Of a stretch of DNA of 64,000 nucleotides, positions 41,974 through 51,587 are shown in pieces (position 1 is the first letter of the stretch; every line of letters starts with the position of its first letter). Made by a program: the position numbers and the translations under genes. The stretch covers positions 183,176 through 247,175 of the forward strand of contig CAJTXU010000001.1 of the NCBI GenBank assembly GCA_910584125.1, written 5' to 3'. Source of the DNA: an uncultured Muribaculaceae bacterium (GTDB taxonomy: Bacteria > Bacteroidota > Bacteroidia > Bacteroidales > Muribaculaceae). The notes beneath the pieces were generated by a model. It was not told where the DNA came from. It saw nothing but the letters and a program-made list of their open reading frames with translations, and did no database searches.

Positions 41974-44586
41974 ATGGCCAAGATAGCTGAGACTCCGCTC
42001 ATGACACAATATGTCGAGATGAAGAAAAAACATCCCGACGCAATCCTTCTGTTCCGCGTCGGCGACTTCTACGAGACGTTCAGCGAAGACGCGGTCACCG
42101 CCTCCGAGATACTCGGCATCACGCTGACGCGCCGCGCCAACGGCAAGGCCGCGTACATCGAGCTGGCGGGTTTCCCGCATCATGCCCTCGACACCTACCT
42201 TCCGCGCCTCGTGCGCGCCGGCAAGCGCGTCGCGATCTGCGAGCAGCTCGAGGACCCCAAGCTCACGAAGAAGCTCGTGAAGCGCGGCATCACCGAACTC
42301 GTCACACCGGGCGTCAACCTCAACGACAACTCCCTGTCGGCGCGCGAGAACAATTTCCTGTCCGCAATCCACGTCAGCAAAACCGCGACCGGCGTCGCCT
42401 TCCTCGACATCTCCACCGGCGAGTTCCTGTGCACGCAGGGCACGACGGCCGACATCGACAAGCTTCTCAACAACATCCGGCCCAAGGAACTGCTGCGCAT
42501 GTGCGGCCTTCGCCAATGGACCGAGGAGAACATCTCCTACCGCTGCTCGACGTTCGACCTCGACGACTGGATCTTCACCGCCGACGCCGCCGAGTCGAGA
42601 CTCTCGACGCAGTTCGGCACCCGCGGCCTCAAGGGCTTCGGCGTCGAGGGGATGCGCGAGGCCGTGGTGGCGGCCGGAGCAATACTCCATTACCTCGACC
42701 AGACCCACCACACCGAACTGCGCCATATCACCACCCTGGGCCGCATCGACTCCGGCCGGTTCGTGGCCCTCGACCGCTTCACGGTGCGCAACCTCGAGCT
42801 CATCGAGCCCCTGGCCCCCGACGGCATGTCGCTCTACGACGTGCTGAACCGCACCTGCACCCCTATGGGCGCGCGACGCCTGCGCCAGTGGATCCTCTTC
42901 CCGCTGCTCGACCTCGACGAGATATCGCGCCGCCACGACATCGTGGAATACTTCTTCAAGGATCCCGACACGCGCTGCAAGGCCGCCGACGCCCTGCAAC
43001 GCGTGGCCGACCTGCAGCGCACCGTCACCAAGGTCGGCTCGCGGCGCATCTCCCCCCGCGAGTGCGTGGGCCTCTGCAACTCTCTGGCCGCCAGCACGGC
43101 CCTGCGCCGCGTGCTCGCCGAGTCTGACTCGCAGCCCCTGCGCGACACAGCCGCCGCCATGTGCGACTGCACACCCATCATCGACACCATCGCCGCCACC
43201 CTCACCCCAGACGCCCCCGCACAGCTCGGCCGCGGCCCAGCCATCGCCCCGGGCGTCGACGCCGAACTCGACGAGCTCCGCGCCCTTCATTCCGGCGGCA
43301 AACAGGCGCTCGCCGACATCCAGGCCCGCGAGTCGGAAGACACCGGCATACCCTCGCTCAAGATCGGATTCAACAACGTGTTCGGATACTATATCGAGGT
43401 GCGAAACACCCATCGCGACAAGGTGCCCGAGTCATGGATCCGCAAGCAGACGCTCGTCAGCGCCGAGAGATACATCACCCCCGAGCTAAAGGAATACGAG
43501 GAGAAGATCATGGGAGCCGAGGAGAAGATCGACGCCATCGAGGCCCGCATCTTCGCCAGCCTCGTCGACGGCCTGTCGCGTCTCATCCCCGACATGCAGT
43601 CGCACGCCACCGGCGCCGAATACACCGACTGCCTGCTCGCCCTGGCCGACGCCGCCGACACGTTCGGCTATGTCCGCCCCACGGTCGACGACTCCGAGAC
43701 CATCCGCATCCGCCAGGGCCGACACCCCGTGATCGAACGCCGCCTCCCCGCCGGCGAGCCTTACATAGCCAACTCGCTCGAGATCGACACCGAGAAGACC
43801 CAGATCCTGATGATCACCGGCCCCAACATGTCGGGAAAGTCGGCCCTGCTGCGCCAGACGGCCCTCATCACCCTCATGGCCCAGATCGGCTCGTTCGTGC
43901 CCGCAGAAAGCGCCGAGATTGGATTCGTCGACAAGATCTTCACCCGCGTCGGCGCCTCCGACAACATCTCGTCGGGCGAGTCGACGTTCATGATCGAGAT
44001 GAACGAGGCCGCCGCCATACTCAACAACATGAGCCGCCGCTCGCTGATACTCTTCGACGAACTCGGCCGCGGCACGTCGACCTACGACGGCATCTCCATA
44101 GCCTGGGCCATCGTGGAGCACATCCACGAGAACCCGCACGCCCACCCGCGCACCCTCTTCGCCACCCACTACCACGAACTCAACGAGATGGAGTCGAGCT
44201 TCCGCCGCATCTGCAACTTCAACGTGTCGGTGCGCGAGATCAACGGCAAGGTGGTCTTCACCCGAAAGCTCGAGAAGGGGGGCTCGGCCCACAGCTTCGG
44301 CATCCACGTCGCCAAACTCGCCGGCATGCCCCCCTCGATAGTGAAGCGCGCCGACCAGGTGCTCGCCCAGCTCGAGTCGTCGCCGGCCTCGGCCAAGCGA
44401 CCCTCAATGGCCGACGTCGGAAAGGCCCGCGAAGGATACCAGCTCTCGCTCTTCCAGCTCGACGACCCGCTGCTCTCGCAGATCCGCGACCGCCTGCTCG
44501 GCCTGAACATCGACAACCTCACCCCGCTGCAGTCGCTCACCGTGCTCCACGAGCTGCAGTCGCTCCTCACAGGCAAAAACCAGTAG
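41974..44586 (+). CDS. mutS: DNA mismatch repair protein MutS
   Basis: This 870-residue protein has the mismatch-recognition Phe-x-Glu motif in RVGDFYETFSEDA (residues about 28-40), connector and lever domains, and the ABC-type ATPase with Walker A G616-P-N-M-S-G-K-S623, the signature SSGESTFMIEM, Walker B LILFDELGRGTSTYDGISIAW and ATHYHEL. It is a standard MutS1 that starts mismatch repair with MutL. Its length is normal and no motif is missing. The radical SAM gene starts 3 bases later. Confidence 0.97.
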   Translation: MAKIAETPLMTQYVEMKKKHPDAILLFRVGDFYETFSEDAVTASEILGITLTRRANGKAAYIELAGFPHHALDTYLPRLVRAGKRVAICEQLEDPKLTKKLVKRGITELVTPGVNLNDNSLSARENNFLSAIHVSKTATGVAFLDISTGEFLCTQGTTADIDKLLNNIRPKELLRMCGLRQWTEENISYRCSTFDLDDWIFTADAAESRLSTQFGTRGLKGFGVEGMREAVVAAGAILHYLDQTHHTELRHITTLGRIDSGRFVALDRFTVRNLELIEPLAPDGMSLYDVLNRTCTPMGARRLRQWILFPLLDLDEISRRHDIVEYFFKDPDTRCKAADALQRVADLQRTVTKVGSRRISPRECVGLCNSLAASTALRRVLAESDSQPLRDTAAAMCDCTPIIDTIAATLTPDAPAQLGRGPAIAPGVDAELDELRALHSGGKQALADIQARESEDTGIPSLKIGFNNVFGYYIEVRNTHRDKVPESWIRKQTLVSAERYITPELKEYEEKIMGAEEKIDAIEARIFASLVDGLSRLIPDMQSHATGAEYTDCLLALADAADTFGYVRPTVDDSETIRIRQGRHPVIERRLPAGEPYIANSLEIDTEKTQILMITGPNMSGKSALLRQTALITLMAQIGSFVPAESAEIGFVDKIFTRVGASDNISSGESTFMIEMNEAAAILNNMSRRSLILFDELGRGTSTYDGISIAWAIVEHIHENPHAHPRTLFATHYHELNEMESSFRRICNFNVSVREINGKVVFTRKLEKGGSAHSFGIHVAKLAGMPPSIVKRADQVLAQLESSPASAKRPSMADVGKAREGYQLSLFQLDDPLLSQIRDRLLGLNIDNLTPLQSLTVLHELQSLLTGKNQ

Positions 44587-44589
44587 AAT

Positions 44590-45372
44590 ATGAAAGACCA
44601 GACCATTCTTTTCCACTCCACTATATTCGGCCCGATCCATTCGCGCCGGCTCGGAGTCTCCTTAGGCGTCAACCTCATGCCCAGCGACGGCAAGATCTGC
44701 TCGTTCGACTGCCTCTATTGCGAGGCCGGATACAACGCCCAGGGCGCCGGCCGGGCAGGCCTCCCCTCGAAGGAAAGGGTGGCCGCCGACCTCGACGCCA
44801 AGCTCTCGCGTATGCGGGCCGACGGCGAGCCGCTCGACGTCATAACGTTCTCGGGCAACGGCGAACCGACGCTCCACCCAGAGTTCGCCGCGATCGTCGA
44901 CGAGGTGATACGCCTCCGCGACATCCATTATCCCGACGCCAAGATCTCGGTGCTCTCCAACTCGACGCGCATCTTCGACCCCGCCGTGGCCGCAGCCCTG
45001 CGCAAGGTCGACAACAACATCCTCAAGCTCGACTCGGCCGTCGAGGAGACGATGCGCCTCATCGACCGCCCCAACTCGCCCGATTTCACCGTGGAACGCG
45101 TAGTCGAGGCTCTGCGCCAGTTCGAGGGCCAGGCCATCATCCAGACCATGCTGCTGCGCGGCGAGCACGACGGCATACCCGTCGACAACACGACCCCGCG
45201 CGAGATCGATGCCCTCATCTCGGCCTACCACGACATCCGCCCCCGCGAGGTGATGATCTACAGCATCGACCGCAGCACTCCCGAGGAGAACCTCCGCAAG
45301 GTCCCCCGCGAGGAACTCGAGCGCGTCGCCGCCCTCATCTCGGCCGCCGGAATCCCCGTGCAACCCTTCTGA
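44590..45372 (+). CDS. Radical SAM protein
   Basis: This 260-residue protein carries the 4Fe-4S/SAM-binding C37-x3-C41-x2-C44 (KICSFDCLYCE), the GNGEPTLHPEF (GGE-type) SAM motif and VLSNST. The layout resembles the short radical SAM proteins related to YgiQ-like/wybutosine-like enzymes in Bacteroidota. There is no auxiliary cluster or SPASM tail. The substrate is unknown; a modification of RNA or a small molecule is plausible. It sits between mutS and the S66 peptidase gene and shares the reading frame of the latter, separated by one stop. Confidence 0.85.
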   Translation: MKDQTILFHSTIFGPIHSRRLGVSLGVNLMPSDGKICSFDCLYCEAGYNAQGAGRAGLPSKERVAADLDAKLSRMRADGEPLDVITFSGNGEPTLHPEFAAIVDEVIRLRDIHYPDAKISVLSNSTRIFDPAVAAALRKVDNNILKLDSAVEETMRLIDRPNSPDFTVERVVEALRQFEGQAIIQTMLLRGEHDGIPVDNTTPREIDALISAYHDIRPREVMIYSIDRSTPEENLRKVPREELERVAALISAAGIPVQPF

Positions 45373-45393
45373 CAACCGCAAAACAACGACGAA

Positions 45394-46317
45394 TTGGTCA
45401 CTCCGCAACCCCTGCGGCCGGGCGACCGCATAGCCATAATCTCGCCCGCCACCATAGTCGACCCCGCATACATCGACGGGGCCGCGCGCCTGCTCGCCGC
45501 CGAGGGCTACCGCCCGGTGGTGATGCCCCACGCCAAGGGGCCGGCCAGCGGCTCGTTCGCCGCCTCGGACGCCGGACGCCTCGCCGACCTCACCGACGCC
45601 CTGCGCGACCCCTCGGTGCGAGCGATCCTCTGCGCCCGCGGCGGATACGGCTGCAACCACCTCCTCGCGCACGTGCCCCCGGCCCTCGTGGCCGCCGACC
45701 CCAAGTGGCTCATCGGATTCTCAGACGTCTCCGCCCTGCACGCCCTGTGGCAGAGCGCAGGCGTCGTCTCGCTGCACGCCCCCATGGCCAAGCACCTCAC
45801 TCTGCTCCCGGCCGACCACTACTGCACGCGGGCCCTGATGCGCACGCTCTCCGACGGCCTTCCGGCCGAGACATACTCGCCGCCGCATCCGCTCGACCGC
45901 CACGGCGAGGCCGAAGGCACCCTTGTCGGCGGCAACCTCGCCGTGATCAGCGGGCTGGCCTCCACTCCATTCGACCCGCTGGCCGTCTGCCCCGGCGAGC
46001 CGCTGCTGCTCTTCGTCGAGGATATCTCCGAGGCCATTTACGCCGTGGAGCGCATGCTGATACGCATCCGCCTCTCCGACGGCTTCGCCCGCGTGCGCGG
46101 CATCGTGGCCGGGGCCTTCACCGAATACCGCCCCGACCGCAACCATCCCGACATGGAGACTATGATCGCCCGCCTCATGGCCGACCTGCCCGACATCCCG
46201 CTGGCGCTCGCATTCCCCGCCGGGCACACCGACGACAACATGCCCATCCCCCTCGGCGCCCGCGCCCACCTCTGCGTCACGCCCGACGGCACCGTCCTCG
46301 CGTCCGAAAACCCTTAG
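45394..46317 (+). CDS. LD-carboxypeptidase (S66 family)
   Basis: This 307-residue protein starts at TTG 45394 (VTPQPLRPGDRIAIISPAT). There is no ATG between the in-frame upstream stop at 45370 and the fold, so a TTG start is the best choice. S66 features are ARGGYGCNHLL, the nucleophile Ser in IGFSDVSALH, the Glu in EDISEAIYAVERML and the His region in FTEYRPDRNHPD. The family trims the terminal D-Ala from the murein tetrapeptide in the cytoplasm during cell-wall recycling. It has no signal peptide. Confidence 0.92.
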   Translation: MVTPQPLRPGDRIAIISPATIVDPAYIDGAARLLAAEGYRPVVMPHAKGPASGSFAASDAGRLADLTDALRDPSVRAILCARGGYGCNHLLAHVPPALVAADPKWLIGFSDVSALHALWQSAGVVSLHAPMAKHLTLLPADHYCTRALMRTLSDGLPAETYSPPHPLDRHGEAEGTLVGGNLAVISGLASTPFDPLAVCPGEPLLLFVEDISEAIYAVERMLIRIRLSDGFARVRGIVAGAFTEYRPDRNHPDMETMIARLMADLPDIPLALAFPAGHTDDNMPIPLGARAHLCVTPDGTVLASENP

Positions 46318-46404
46318 AACGCACCCTTAGCAACCCGGCGACGCAATAAACAGCGGCATATGTCGTTAACTCATAGAATAAAGCAATATACCTACAAGCA
46401 AGAT

Positions 46405-49068
46405 ATGTTCAGACCCTTACGTTATATAAAGGCTGTCGCAGCGGCCCTGGCGATTGTGGCCGCGCTGCCGGCCTTCGCGTCGCATCCGCGCCACAACGGC
46501 AACGGCACGTGGACGTTCCACTCGACGTTCGACAACGAGATCCGCAAGATTTTCGACACGCCCGACGCCACTTATTTCCTCGTCGGCCAGACGCCGTTCT
46601 CGAAGACAGGTCACGGCTCGTATTACAGCCGTCCCAACGGGTCGTTCTTCATCTACGACAAGAGCAACCCCGGCGCCGGACTGCAGGATTTCGCCAAGCT
46701 CGCCCCCACGTCAGGCTTCGACATACGCCAGGCGGCCGTCGACCCCTCCACCGGCCTGATGGTGATAGCGTACTCCGACGGCGGCATCGACCTCATCACC
46801 GCCGACCGCAAGGTTACATATCTCGACAACCTTAAGAACCTCAGATTCCAGGACGAACGCAGCGTGGTCAGCATCACGTTCGACCCCGCCACCCATGACG
46901 TCTGGATTTCGACCGCCACCGGCTTCATTCACGTCGACTACGCCACGCTCAAGCCAGCGCTCGTGGCCGACTACGGCCGCCTCGTCACCGACATATGCCC
47001 CGCCGGCGACTATGTGATGGCCATAATGGGCGGCACCGTCTACGCCGCTCCGGCCGACGCAGACCTCCGCTATGCCGACGCCTTCGAGCCCGTGGCCGGA
47101 GCCGTCGACCTCAACCCCGGCCCGGCACGCCTGCTGCCACTCGACGCCGACAATGTCGGCTTCCTGCGCTACAACGGCGGCATCTGGCTGCTGCATCGCG
47201 CCGACGGCCAGTGGAAGGCCTCGGGTCTCGGCGGCGACGGCACCATGCTCAAGCCCGAGGACAAGCGCGTCATCAACAGCGTCGAGCACACCGCCATGCC
47301 CACCGCCGACGGCTACTATATGGCCTCTGCCTCGAAGGCCCACTTCCTCGAGCGCCCGGCCACGCCCGGCGGCAAGGCGACTCTCCGCTCGGTGGCCCTG
47401 CCCACCGGTTCGTCGCTGTATTCGGCAAGCTATGACGGCGAGAAGTTCTGGTTCTACCGCGAGCGGGGCGAGTTCGTGACCCGCACCCTCTCCGGCTCCG
47501 ACTGGAGCGAACCCTCCGACGCCATGCGCCCGGCCTGCCCCCTCGTGGCCCGCGACATGCAGTTCGCTTATTCGTCCAGACACGGCTTCATCGCCTCCAA
47601 CCGACTCTGGCAGTGGAAAGACAACTGTCTCGACCGCGTCAACCCCATGATGGTCACGGCCATGCGCGGCGGCAAATGGACCGACCTCAGCCCGACCTAT
47701 CACGCCCCGTACATCACCGACACCGACCCGGCCGCACGCGCGCTCTTCGACAACGAGCGCAACGAGTTCCCGTTATGCGACCCGATTGGATTCGCCGTCG
47801 ACCCCCTCAACCCCGACGTCGCTGTGGCAGGCTCGCTCTATTGGGGAGTCCCGGCCGTATACCTCGACGACCCGCGCCGCAACCCCGTCATGATCAAGGG
47901 CGACAAGAGCACCTACAAGCGCTACGATCCGTTCAAACCCTATTACCACCTCCCGCTCAAGACGGGATGGGACGAGTTCAACGCCACCGCCGTGGCCGGA
48001 TTCGACAGCGACAACAACATGTGGATGTACCACAACCTGAATTACATCGCCACTGACGACGACTGGTATCTCCACTTCATCTGCTGGCCCGCCGACGCCC
48101 GCAGGGCCGTGCTCGCCGACGGCGACACCTCCCGCCCGTCGGGTCTGGTAGACATCTACGTCCCGTTCATCATCAGCAACGGCGTCTGGGTCAACGCACG
48201 CGTGCTGTCGCATCCCGCCAACGGCAACCGCATCGTCTGCTGCTCGATGAGCCGAGAACTCGACGGAGCCACACTCCGCGTCTTCGACCACAACAACACA
48301 CTCGATGACAACTCCGACGACTCGCTCGAGCTCATCAAGCGCTTCAACGTCCGCAACAACGGCACCAAGATCTTCTCGCCAACCAACATAATCGTCGAGA
48401 ACCCGCTGAACGGCGATGTGCTCGTGTCGAACAGCACCGACATCCTGATTTTCAACGTCAACGACCCCATCACCGACTATACCATCGACGCCCGCACCCT
48501 CACGCTCACCGGCGAGAACGGCAACGATGTCCCCGTCACGCCTAACGCCGTGCCCCGCGACCTCTGCATCGACGAGTACGGCCGCATATGGGTCGCATAC
48601 CAGAACGCCGGCGTCTTCGGCGTCAACCCCGACTACCGCGGCGTCTTCGCCTACTATACGGCCCAGAATTCCGGACTGCCCGACAACAACGTCAGCAACC
48701 TCGGCTGGAACCCCGAGACCAAAACCCTCTTCATCTCGACCGACTACGGTCTGGTGGAGGTCAAGCCCGACCAGCCCGGCGACGTCCTCGCCTCGATGGG
48801 CACCTCGGCGCCTTTCATGACGCCGCAGGCCGTATCGGCCGACTTCACCGGCAACGTCTCGCTGCATAACGTGCCCGCGGGCGTGGCCCTGCGCGTACGC
48901 GACGCCGACGGACGCACCGTGGCCGCCCTGCCCGAGACCAAGAACGGCACTACATTCTGGAACCTGCTCGACGCCGACGGCAATCTCGTGCCCACAGGCC
49001 GCTACACCATCTCGGACGCGTCGGGCAACAACCTGATGCCCGAGTTCACGCTCCCCGTGGTGCGCTGA
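46405..49068 (+). CDS. Secreted beta-propeller protein, PorZ-like
   Basis: This is 887 residues from ATG 46405 (MFRPLRYIKAVAAALAIVAALPAFA, signal peptide). Two long runs of propeller blades follow (for example RQAAVDPSTGLMVIAYSDGGIDLI, VSNLGWNPETKTLFISTDYGLVEV), of the two-component-regulator propeller type. A C-terminal beta-sandwich (VSLHNVPAGVALRVRDADGRTVAALPETKNG...VPTGRYTISDASG) completes the protein. This layout is that of PorZ, the outer-membrane-attached subunit of the T9SS attachment complex that binds A-LPS. Other propeller proteins with a similar tail exist, so I keep the symbol empty. A T9SS-type protease at 34-37 kb fits the presence of the system. Confidence 0.75.
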   Translation: MFRPLRYIKAVAAALAIVAALPAFASHPRHNGNGTWTFHSTFDNEIRKIFDTPDATYFLVGQTPFSKTGHGSYYSRPNGSFFIYDKSNPGAGLQDFAKLAPTSGFDIRQAAVDPSTGLMVIAYSDGGIDLITADRKVTYLDNLKNLRFQDERSVVSITFDPATHDVWISTATGFIHVDYATLKPALVADYGRLVTDICPAGDYVMAIMGGTVYAAPADADLRYADAFEPVAGAVDLNPGPARLLPLDADNVGFLRYNGGIWLLHRADGQWKASGLGGDGTMLKPEDKRVINSVEHTAMPTADGYYMASASKAHFLERPATPGGKATLRSVALPTGSSLYSASYDGEKFWFYRERGEFVTRTLSGSDWSEPSDAMRPACPLVARDMQFAYSSRHGFIASNRLWQWKDNCLDRVNPMMVTAMRGGKWTDLSPTYHAPYITDTDPAARALFDNERNEFPLCDPIGFAVDPLNPDVAVAGSLYWGVPAVYLDDPRRNPVMIKGDKSTYKRYDPFKPYYHLPLKTGWDEFNATAVAGFDSDNNMWMYHNLNYIATDDDWYLHFICWPADARRAVLADGDTSRPSGLVDIYVPFIISNGVWVNARVLSHPANGNRIVCCSMSRELDGATLRVFDHNNTLDDNSDDSLELIKRFNVRNNGTKIFSPTNIIVENPLNGDVLVSNSTDILIFNVNDPITDYTIDARTLTLTGENGNDVPVTPNAVPRDLCIDEYGRIWVAYQNAGVFGVNPDYRGVFAYYTAQNSGLPDNNVSNLGWNPETKTLFISTDYGLVEVKPDQPGDVLASMGTSAPFMTPQAVSADFTGNVSLHNVPAGVALRVRDADGRTVAALPETKNGTTFWNLLDADGNLVPTGRYTISDASGNNLMPEFTLPVVR

Positions 49069-49096
49069 GCGAGGCGCTCCGGATTCACGACCCGAC

Positions 49097-50167
49097 ATGA
49101 TGACCCCGGCGCAGAAACTGCATAGGGAGAACAACAATATGGATGCCATCCGATATGTGATGGCATTCTCTGTTGTTGTGGCCCACTTCAACGAGCTCTG
49201 CGGCTTCGACATACCGTGGCCCATCTCGAGCTCCACGGGCGTGGGGGGCTTCTTCGCGCTGAGCGGATTCCTGATCCTGCACAGCTACCGGGCCAACCCC
49301 GGCCTGCGCCGGTTCCTCACCGCCCGCGCCCTGCGCATCCTGCCGCCCTACTTCCTGATCGTGCTGCTCTGCGCCTTCCTGCTCGCGCCCGTCTCCGACC
49401 TGACGGCCGCGGAATACTTCGGCGCGGCGCAATGGTGGCGCTATCTGGCGGCCAACCTGACGTTCCTCAACTTCCTCGAGCCCGCGCTGCCCGGCGTCTT
49501 CGGCGGCCCGGAGTTCGCCACCGACGCAGTCAACGGCTCGCTATGGACGATGAAAGTCGAGTGGTGCCTCTACCTCACCGTGCCGTTGGCCGTATGGCTG
49601 TTGGGCCGCATGCGCCGCGCCGGCGAGACGCGCCTCTTCGGCTGGATCATCGTCGGCTCGACGCTATACTCGCTGCTCTTCACCTGGCTGTGGCACACCA
49701 CCGAACGCGAGATATACGCCGTGCTCGGCCGCCAGTTCTTCGGCCAGCTCTCGTTCTTCTACGTCGGCGCGCTGGCGTTCACGCGTCTCGACACCCTGCT
49801 GCGCCGCCGCTGGCTCATCCTCGCGCTGCTCGCCGCCGGCTGGCTGCTGATGCAGACAGGTCCATACGCCCGCGTAGCGCTCAGACCCGTCGTCGAGGGC
49901 GGACTCGTGATATGGTTCAGCATGACAGGCAGTTGGGGCAAGTACATCTCGCGCCACGACAACGTGAGCTACGACATCTACCTCTTCCACTTCCCGGTGC
50001 TTCAGCTCGCCGTATGGCTCGGACTGCCCGCATGGGGTCAATGGCCATGCCTGCTCGCCGCCGTCGCCGTCACCGTCCTGCTCTCCCTCCTCTCCTGGAA
50101 CCTTGTCGGCCGCCCCGCCCTCCTCCTCCGCCGCCGCAAACAAGTAATATGTAAAAGTAAGAAGTAA
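49097..50167 (+). CDS. Acyltransferase-3 family membrane protein
   Basis: This 356-residue integral membrane protein has about ten helices. The motifs are MDAIRYVMAFSVVVAHFNELCGF (helix 1 His), GVGGFFALSGFLILHSY, RFLTARALRILPPYF and SYDIYLFHFPVLQ in a late helix. The likely role is O-acylation of a surface polysaccharide. GC content is like the chromosome, unlike the acyltransferases at 31.7 and 55.8 kb. The gene runs directly into a 7-bp AAGTAAG array: its last codons (KSKK-stop) are made of the repeat. Confidence 0.87.
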   Translation: MMTPAQKLHRENNNMDAIRYVMAFSVVVAHFNELCGFDIPWPISSSTGVGGFFALSGFLILHSYRANPGLRRFLTARALRILPPYFLIVLLCAFLLAPVSDLTAAEYFGAAQWWRYLAANLTFLNFLEPALPGVFGGPEFATDAVNGSLWTMKVEWCLYLTVPLAVWLLGRMRRAGETRLFGWIIVGSTLYSLLFTWLWHTTEREIYAVLGRQFFGQLSFFYVGALAFTRLDTLLRRRWLILALLAAGWLLMQTGPYARVALRPVVEGGLVIWFSMTGSWGKYISRHDNVSYDIYLFHFPVLQLAVWLGLPAWGQWPCLLAAVAVTVLLSLLSWNLVGRPALLLRRRKQVICKSKK

Positions 50168-50290
50168 GAAGTAAGAAGTAAGAAGTAAGAAGTAAGAAGT
50201 AAACAAGTAATAAGTAATAAGTAAGACCCCTGAGACCTACCTGCGGAGCCCCCCCTAATCATTAATCATTAATCATTAATCATTAAAATA
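50142..50290. repeat. Composite short-repeat module 1 (AAGTAAG units, then TAATCAT units)
   Basis: About ten AAGTAAG/AAGTAAT 7-bp units (50155-50225), then GACCCCTGAGACCT, then CGGAGCC and four TAATCAT units (50255-50285) ending 8 bases before the next ATG. The same order recurs at 51405-51587. Confidence 0.85.
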
Positions 50291-50293
50291 GAG

Positions 50294-51415
50294 ATGCTTT
50301 CACGCGACACGCCGCTAAGCCGGGCTTTCGAATGCATGCGCTTCCCGTTGCTCCTCTTCGTGGTGGCCTTCCACTTCCCGCTGGGCCTGCCGCGCGGCCA
50401 TGCACTCTATTACCTCGAACGCGTCGGCGAAAGCGCACAGGTGCTCATGTCGATATTCTTTTTTATATCGGGCTACCTGCAATACTGCGGGCGCGACACC
50501 TACACCCCCGCCGACTACCGCCGCGACCTGCGCTCGAAGACGCGCTCCATCCTGCTCCCCTTCGTCGTGTGGAGCGCAATAGCCTACATCCTCTTCCTCC
50601 TCAGCCCCCGCGCCCAGCTCGGGCTCCCCGAACCCGGCAATTTCATGCGCATGTTCGTCCACGGATTCGAGGTCGCCCCGCGCCGCTCGATACTCGGATA
50701 CGACTTCCTCGAACGCTGCTCGCCCTCGGTCACGGTGCCGTACTGGTTCCTGCGCGACCTCTTCGTGCTCTTCCTCATCTCGCCCGCCTTCAGATGGATC
50801 GCCCTGCGCCTCAGGGCCTGGACAATACCCCTGCTGCTCATACCATTCACCCTCAACGCCGGACTCCCCAACGGACTCATCAGCCTCGACGGCCTCTACT
50901 TCTACCCGTTGGGCGTCACGTTCGCCGTCTGCGGCTACGACCCCGCCGAGACGGCCCGAAGGCTCGGACCGTGGCTCATCGTGCCATGGGTAGTTCTGAC
51001 GGCGATGTGCGCCTGGATGTGCGGCGACTTCGACAACCACCACCTCTTCATGGGCGTCCGAAGCCAGCTCTTCTTCCGCATCTACACGCTCGTCAGCCTC
51101 CCCGTCTGGATCCGCGCCTTCCTCTGGGTGCAGGCTCGCCCGCGGCTCGCCCGACCGCTCATGTGGCTCGCCCCCGCCTGCTTCTTCATCTACGTCGCGC
51201 ACGCCCCCCGCGCCATCAGCGTCTGGATGGAGAACTTCCGCATACTCCCCGGCGACAGCGCCCAACCCGGCGACATAGCCGTCTGGGTGCTCGCCATGAC
51301 CGTACTGCTCGGCGGCCTCACCCTGCTCTACCGTCTCATGTCGCGCCACACCCCCATCCTGCTCGTCCCCCTCGCCGGCGGGCGCCTCCCCAAAAAAGCA
51401 AGTAATAAGCAATAA
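50294..51415 (+). CDS. Acyltransferase-3 family membrane protein
   Basis: This 373-residue integral membrane protein has AFECMRFPLLLFVVAFHFPLGLP (helix 1 His), SIFFFISGYLQY, RDLRSKTRSILLPFVVWSAIAYILF and a late helix with PACFFIYVAHAP. It belongs to the AT3 family but is distinct in sequence from the preceding gene. Surface-glycan O-acylation is the most likely role. Like its neighbour, its stop codon lies at the start of a 7-bp repeat array. Repeat modules lie on both sides of it. Confidence 0.85.
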   Translation: MLSRDTPLSRAFECMRFPLLLFVVAFHFPLGLPRGHALYYLERVGESAQVLMSIFFFISGYLQYCGRDTYTPADYRRDLRSKTRSILLPFVVWSAIAYILFLLSPRAQLGLPEPGNFMRMFVHGFEVAPRRSILGYDFLERCSPSVTVPYWFLRDLFVLFLISPAFRWIALRLRAWTIPLLLIPFTLNAGLPNGLISLDGLYFYPLGVTFAVCGYDPAETARRLGPWLIVPWVVLTAMCAWMCGDFDNHHLFMGVRSQLFFRIYTLVSLPVWIRAFLWVQARPRLARPLMWLAPACFFIYVAHAPRAISVWMENFRILPGDSAQPGDIAVWVLAMTVLLGGLTLLYRLMSRHTPILLVPLAGGRLPKKASNKQ

Positions 51416-51587
51416 GTAAAAAGTAAGAAGTAAGAAGTAAAAAGTAAAAAGTAAAAAGTAAAAAGTAAAAAGTAAAAAGTAAGAAGTAAAAAGTAAAAAG
51501 TAAAAAGTAAAAAGTAAAAAGTTAGACCATAGAGACCTCATCGCGTAGCCTCTAATCATTAATAATTAATAATTTATCATTAAAAAA
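51403..51587. repeat. Composite short-repeat module 2
   Basis: About fifteen AAGTAAA/AAGTAAG 7-bp units (51403-51522), then AGACCATAGAGACCTC, CGCGTAGCCTC and TAATCATTAATAATTAATAA units running to the GTG start at 51588. Confidence 0.85.

Noticed and set aside
43161..46349. Plus-strand frame of 1,062 codons across mutS, radical SAM and S66 genes
   Set aside because: Arg/Pro/His-rich product typical of a shifted frame in high-GC DNA; it overlaps three well-recognised genes.
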